In this document: positions 60,637-64,000 of the stretch, piece by piece
How positions within the stretch are numbered: the stretch's first letter is position 1
Layout: each line of letters starts with the position of its first letter
Assembly: GCF_018687715.1 (NCBI RefSeq)
Contig: NC_056760.1
Coordinates: 10,342,001 to 10,406,000, forward strand
Direction of reading: 5' to 3'
Source: Carya illinoinensis
Taxonomy: Eukaryota > Streptophyta > Magnoliopsida > Fagales > Juglandaceae
Length of the DNA: 64,000 nt
The notes under the pieces: model-generated
Told to the model about the DNA's origin: nothing
Databases searched by the model: none
The model's input: only the letters and a program-made list of their open reading frames with translations
Made by a program: the position numbers and the translations under genes

Positions 60637-60873
60637 ATGGCTTTCTTCTTGTCAACATTCTTTGGTTGCGTTAGTACCGATTCTGGCAGCAGGGTTGCGT
60701 GCAGTGATGTTCAAGCAGGAGAGGAATGGACACATGGCAAAGCGAGCAACAAAACCAAAGTCCTCAAGAAAGCCAAGTCTAATAAGAACCAGTCCTCCAA
60801 GAGATCAAGCCCCCCTTCCCCTCCAATTATCGTGTCTCACTTTCCCGTCGGAACGAGACTTTCTCACTTATGA
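60637..60873 (+). CDS. Small plant protein of unknown function, 78 aa
   Basis: MAFFLSTFFGCVSTDSGSRV opens a hydrophobic, Cys-containing N-terminus; a Lys-rich middle follows (KTKVLKKAKSNKNQSSKR), then a Pro-rich part, and the end IIVSHFPVGTRLSHL. I have the impression of a family of 60-80-residue plant proteins that end in a (V)SYFPVxxxxSxL-like motif and whose function is unknown. The start at 60637 is preferred over an overlapping frame from 60590, because it is the first Met of this reading and its C-terminus looks conserved. A TATA box at 60480 and ABA/cold-type sites upstream support a real, perhaps stress-responsive, gene. No intron is seen. Confidence 0.7.
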   Translation: MAFFLSTFFGCVSTDSGSRVACSDVQAGEEWTHGKASNKTKVLKKAKSNKNQSSKRSSPPSPPIIVSHFPVGTRLSHL

Positions 60874-63050
60874 GTACGTACTCTCGATCGATCGGAAATC
60901 AGGACATGACCTGCATGCACTGATCATTATTATTAGTGAAAATTTCTATTTGTTCCGCAGATCAGATGTATCATCATGTATAATTGTTATAAGTTGATGA
61001 TCATCATGTACGTTTCTTTTAATTAGGAGGAAATTAGGATTTAATTAAGCTCGATCGTCATTTGGGAATTATATTATATTTTCCATTATTGATGGATGGT
61101 ACTTAATTATATGATGATCTAGGTAATTGGTTTAATGCGGCGGGCATTTTATAAGTTAACTTGATTTTGGCACGATCGATGGATGTGTCATGTATAGGCC
61201 TTTTGCTTGGCCGGCTAAAGAAATTAGGATATATATATGTTTAATTAATGGACGTGATATTGTTAAAGACTAGAATATCTTATAGCATGGAGGTCCATGT
61301 TCAAAAATAGAAAGGAACCCGGCCGTGCATGAGGTCATCCAAGGCATGGATGAACAAAATTTTCGAATACAGCAATTGGTACAAACACCTGCAGAGAATT
61401 AAAGCCACGGCTAGCCCAGCTTGACATGATCATGGTTTGCGACCAAATTCATGTCATAATTAATATATTCACATCAACAATTCATGGTGAAAATTTGGAC
61501 GCAGCCGGCGGCGTATATGAACCCCATGTATTTAATTTTCTTCCTTTAGAATTTTATTACGTATAAGCAAATGTACATATTAATTTTGTGGGCTCTGACA
61601 ATTTTTTTTAAAAAGTCAAATGCCTTTTTTTCATATATTTTTTTGTTTATATTCTTAAACATTTTTAAAATAAATTAAAATATTATTTAAAAATATTTAT
61701 TTAATCATTAAATAAAAAAAAAAAAATGTCGATAAATACAGATCTCAGAATCCAAGCATTTCTGATATATAATTATTTAGATTTCCCTCCTCGATCTGTA
61801 TAAGGTTCCAAATTAAGGAAGAGAGGAGATTTTTATGTGAAGACTTCACTATCAAATATTAGTCGACCAAAATCCATAACGTAGGGACTTCAGACTAGTC
61901 TATATATATACGGGCAGGTAGTGGTACATGCGTGCGTGCATGCATGCGCGCAGCTGCTAGCCTGATAAACCAAGTGATGATTTAGGTTAATGATGTTACC
62001 AAATTAGTTAGGTGATCATGAATGTTTTTCTCTATTTTGTTTTGACCAATAAAACCTAGCTAGCTTCACCAAACTTCCTAATTAAATACACGACACCGCC
62101 CACAAAACATTATGAAAAGAGAACGTACAATACCTTCATGACCACGTCAATTAAATAATATTATGATCTCCTCCATCTTCATCTTCATTTTCTTCTTCTT
62201 CACTTCTCCTCCTCATTAATTTTTTTCCATAAATATTATATTTGGGAATTAGTTGTATGTTGAACTCATACTTGGATTTTTTTTTTTTATAATTAAAAGT
62301 TGATTATTATTTCTAATTAAATTGTTAGTAGTGGAAGTAGGAGATTATTCATGTAAACAAGCCCACATAATGTTACCCAAATGAACCTTGAGCCCACAAG
62401 CGAGACCGAATAAAGTCTATGTGAGCAAAAAAGGGAGGAGGGACTAAAATTGTCTTTGAATCATATTAACTCAAGTACCCACTAAAGAATATCAATACTT
62501 TAAGGTAAATTTATATTCAAATTTGAAGCAGCACATGCCAAGCTACATGAAAATAACTTGATGACCACTGGACCACCACCCTTGATGGTCACTCTAATCA
62601 AAAGTTACTTCTCTTTCATTTCATAGCTCCCACCCTCTTTATCTTCTCAACTCGATAGCACTATTAAGAGTTAGCATTTCCAAATATCAATTTTATCATC
62701 TTAGAAGATTCCTTAATCATCTATTGTATTTTATTATATATTGAAAGGATACAAATTTAAATGATTTCATTTTTCTAAAGTTGGATTTCCAGCCATGTTG
62801 TTTACGTAAATTATAAACATATACCAAAAGCAGAAAAGCGTATAGTTTTTCATTGTAGGTGGGCCGGAATTGGGAAAGCAGTCTGATTTTATCTCCGAAA
62901 ATGGCAATACTCCTGATAAAATAGTACCTTTTTTTACCATATCAAACTTCTGTTGGTTGGGCAAAGCCGCAAAGGTTCGCTTGTTCAAAGTATTACACAA
63001 GTAGCGCGGTATAAGATGCTGTAAATGTTTTCGGCTATACAGCCCATGAG
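60874..63050. other. Intergenic gap
   Basis: AT-rich, with a GCATGCATGCGCGCA alternating tract at about 61930-61952. The minus frame at 62767-63000 has no known relatives. No RNA gene or repeat family was recognised. Confidence 0.4.

Positions 63051-63051
<1 letters not shown>

Positions 63052-63082
<31 letters not shown>
63052..63082 (+). repeat. CT microsatellite in presumed promoter or leader
   Basis: Thirty-one bases of CT repeat, about 360 bases before the start codon at 63441. CT-rich sequence continues to 63230. Such tracts are frequent near plant transcription starts. Confidence 0.85.
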
Positions 63083-63086
<4 letters not shown>

Positions 63087-63440
63087 ACCTGTCTATCTAA
63101 TGCAATCCGAGAAAACGCGTGGCCAACATTTTTGCTCACCTACCTCTTTCTCTCCGTCTTTCTTCCTCTAAAAGTCTCCATTCTTTTAATAAGCAGGACT
63201 CTCTTTCCTGAGTTGCTCTCTCTCTCAAATCTATGCATCCAGAGTTCCATTTTCACTACAAACTGAATCTAACGTTTTTGTGGGGTCCAAACAAGCCCCA
63301 CTACCATTCTCGTCCACCTCCTTGACAATGCCGTACTGGGTTTCACCAAAACTCGCCAACAAACCCCTCCTCACCAACCACAACCTTTTGCATTTGGCCG
63401 AGACTTCGTGTTCTGGGTTCCAACATTTGCTTCGTTGTGA

Positions 63441-64000
63441 ATGGCTCTTAAATGTGCATCCCTCTGGGTTTGCGCCAGAAATCCTTGTTCTAATCTCGGG
63501 GCCTCAGATTGTGGGTCTAGGAATTCTGGGGCCGCTTTGATCAGTTTTAAGCTCGATTTGGAAAAGTTCCGCAAATGGGAATGTTGTCGTTTTGGTGCTT
63601 TGACTCAGCAAGCTATCACTCCTGTGGAAGATGAGAAACCGCATGTGCCTGGGGTTGAGTCTTCTGGGGCCATTGAGCGGACTCGTGGTAATGAGCCCAG
63701 GGGTTTTCACAAGGATTTGAATCTTCTTCCCAGTGAGTTAGCACAAAATCTCAGATTTTTAATTGTTTTGTTTCTGTGTTAAGATTTATTTATTTCTTCA
63801 TTCTTTCTAGTTGGAATAATATGTTTTACCTGATACTTATGTTTAATAGGTCATAATATGGTATTGAGCAATGTAGGTTGGTATGCCATGTTGCGCTAAT
63901 GCTTGTAGACGGTGGCGGAGCAGGAATTGATCTTTGGGAGGTCGACTAATATTTAATAATTAACCTTGTTTTCTTAGATACTATATATTTTGCAATAAAT
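63441..64000 (+). CDS. Partial gene: first exon of an unidentified, probably organelle-targeted protein
   Basis: Exon 1 is 63441-63732 and encodes MALKCASLWVCARNPCSNLG through GFHKDLNLLP, ending at a CA|GTGAGT donor. The gene continues past the window edge. The first 50 residues are rich in Ser, Cys, Arg and Lys and almost lack acids, as chloroplast transit peptides do. After this come TPVEDEKPHVPGVESSGAIE and NEPRGFHKDLNLLP, which look like folded or conserved protein. I do not recognise the family. CT-rich leader sequence and a canonical donor support a real gene. The intron runs from 63733 to at least 64000. Confidence 0.7.

Overview
This window is plant nuclear DNA. The evidence is intron-rich genes with GT-AG junctions, AT-rich intergenic DNA, a conserved plant microRNA (MIR171), plant-type GT31, ATG8, ANKRD13 and PLIP gene families, and dense retrotransposons and MITEs. 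The MITE types recall a woody eudicot such as a Fagales/Juglandaceae tree; that placement is a low-confidence impression, not a test.

Layout. Bases 731-4400 hold a decayed Ty3/gypsy element on the minus strand. Bases 5741-10842 hold a structurally complete but coding-dead Ty1/copia element with two LTRs, a primer binding site and a CCCTT target duplication. It lies just downstream of an exon-like fragment at 5501-5581. Bases 11273-13875 (minus) hold a PLIP-type plastid lipase gene with recognisable exons and several frameshifts, called here as a pseudogene. Bases 15.5-18.05 kb are rich in non-autonomous DNA elements. The best intact gene is a GT31 beta-1,3-galactosyltransferase, 11 exons and 397 codons, at 19665-25258 (+). 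It is followed by a 38-base G run, a GA microsatellite and a MIR171 hairpin on the minus strand (27045-27131).

From 27.2 to 36.2 kb no protein gene is supported; this stretch holds MITEs, microsatellites and a 2.57-kb hAT-like element (31801-34370). An ATG8 gene begins at 36618 and its last two exons lie at 43172-43469. Its intron is filled by nested LTR sequence, and the second coding exon was not found. Bases 45.2-47.1 kb are the 3' end of a LINE split by an 804-bp hAT-like element. Bases 47.4-51.3 kb are LTR-like repeat.

The last 13 kb is a gene-bearing stretch: a conserved 80-codon small protein (51488-51730, minus), a two-exon ANKRD13-type ankyrin protein of 589 codons (54188-56477, minus), a 78-codon small protein with a clear TATA box (60637-60873, +), and the first exon of an unidentified, probably organelle-targeted protein running off the right edge (63441, +).

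The genes do not form a pathway or cluster; they are ordinary independent plant loci. I found no novel multi-gene system. The most interesting signals are the disrupted ATG8 locus, the nested elements with readable target duplications, the decayed PLIP gene, and the MIR171 hairpin beside unusual simple repeats.
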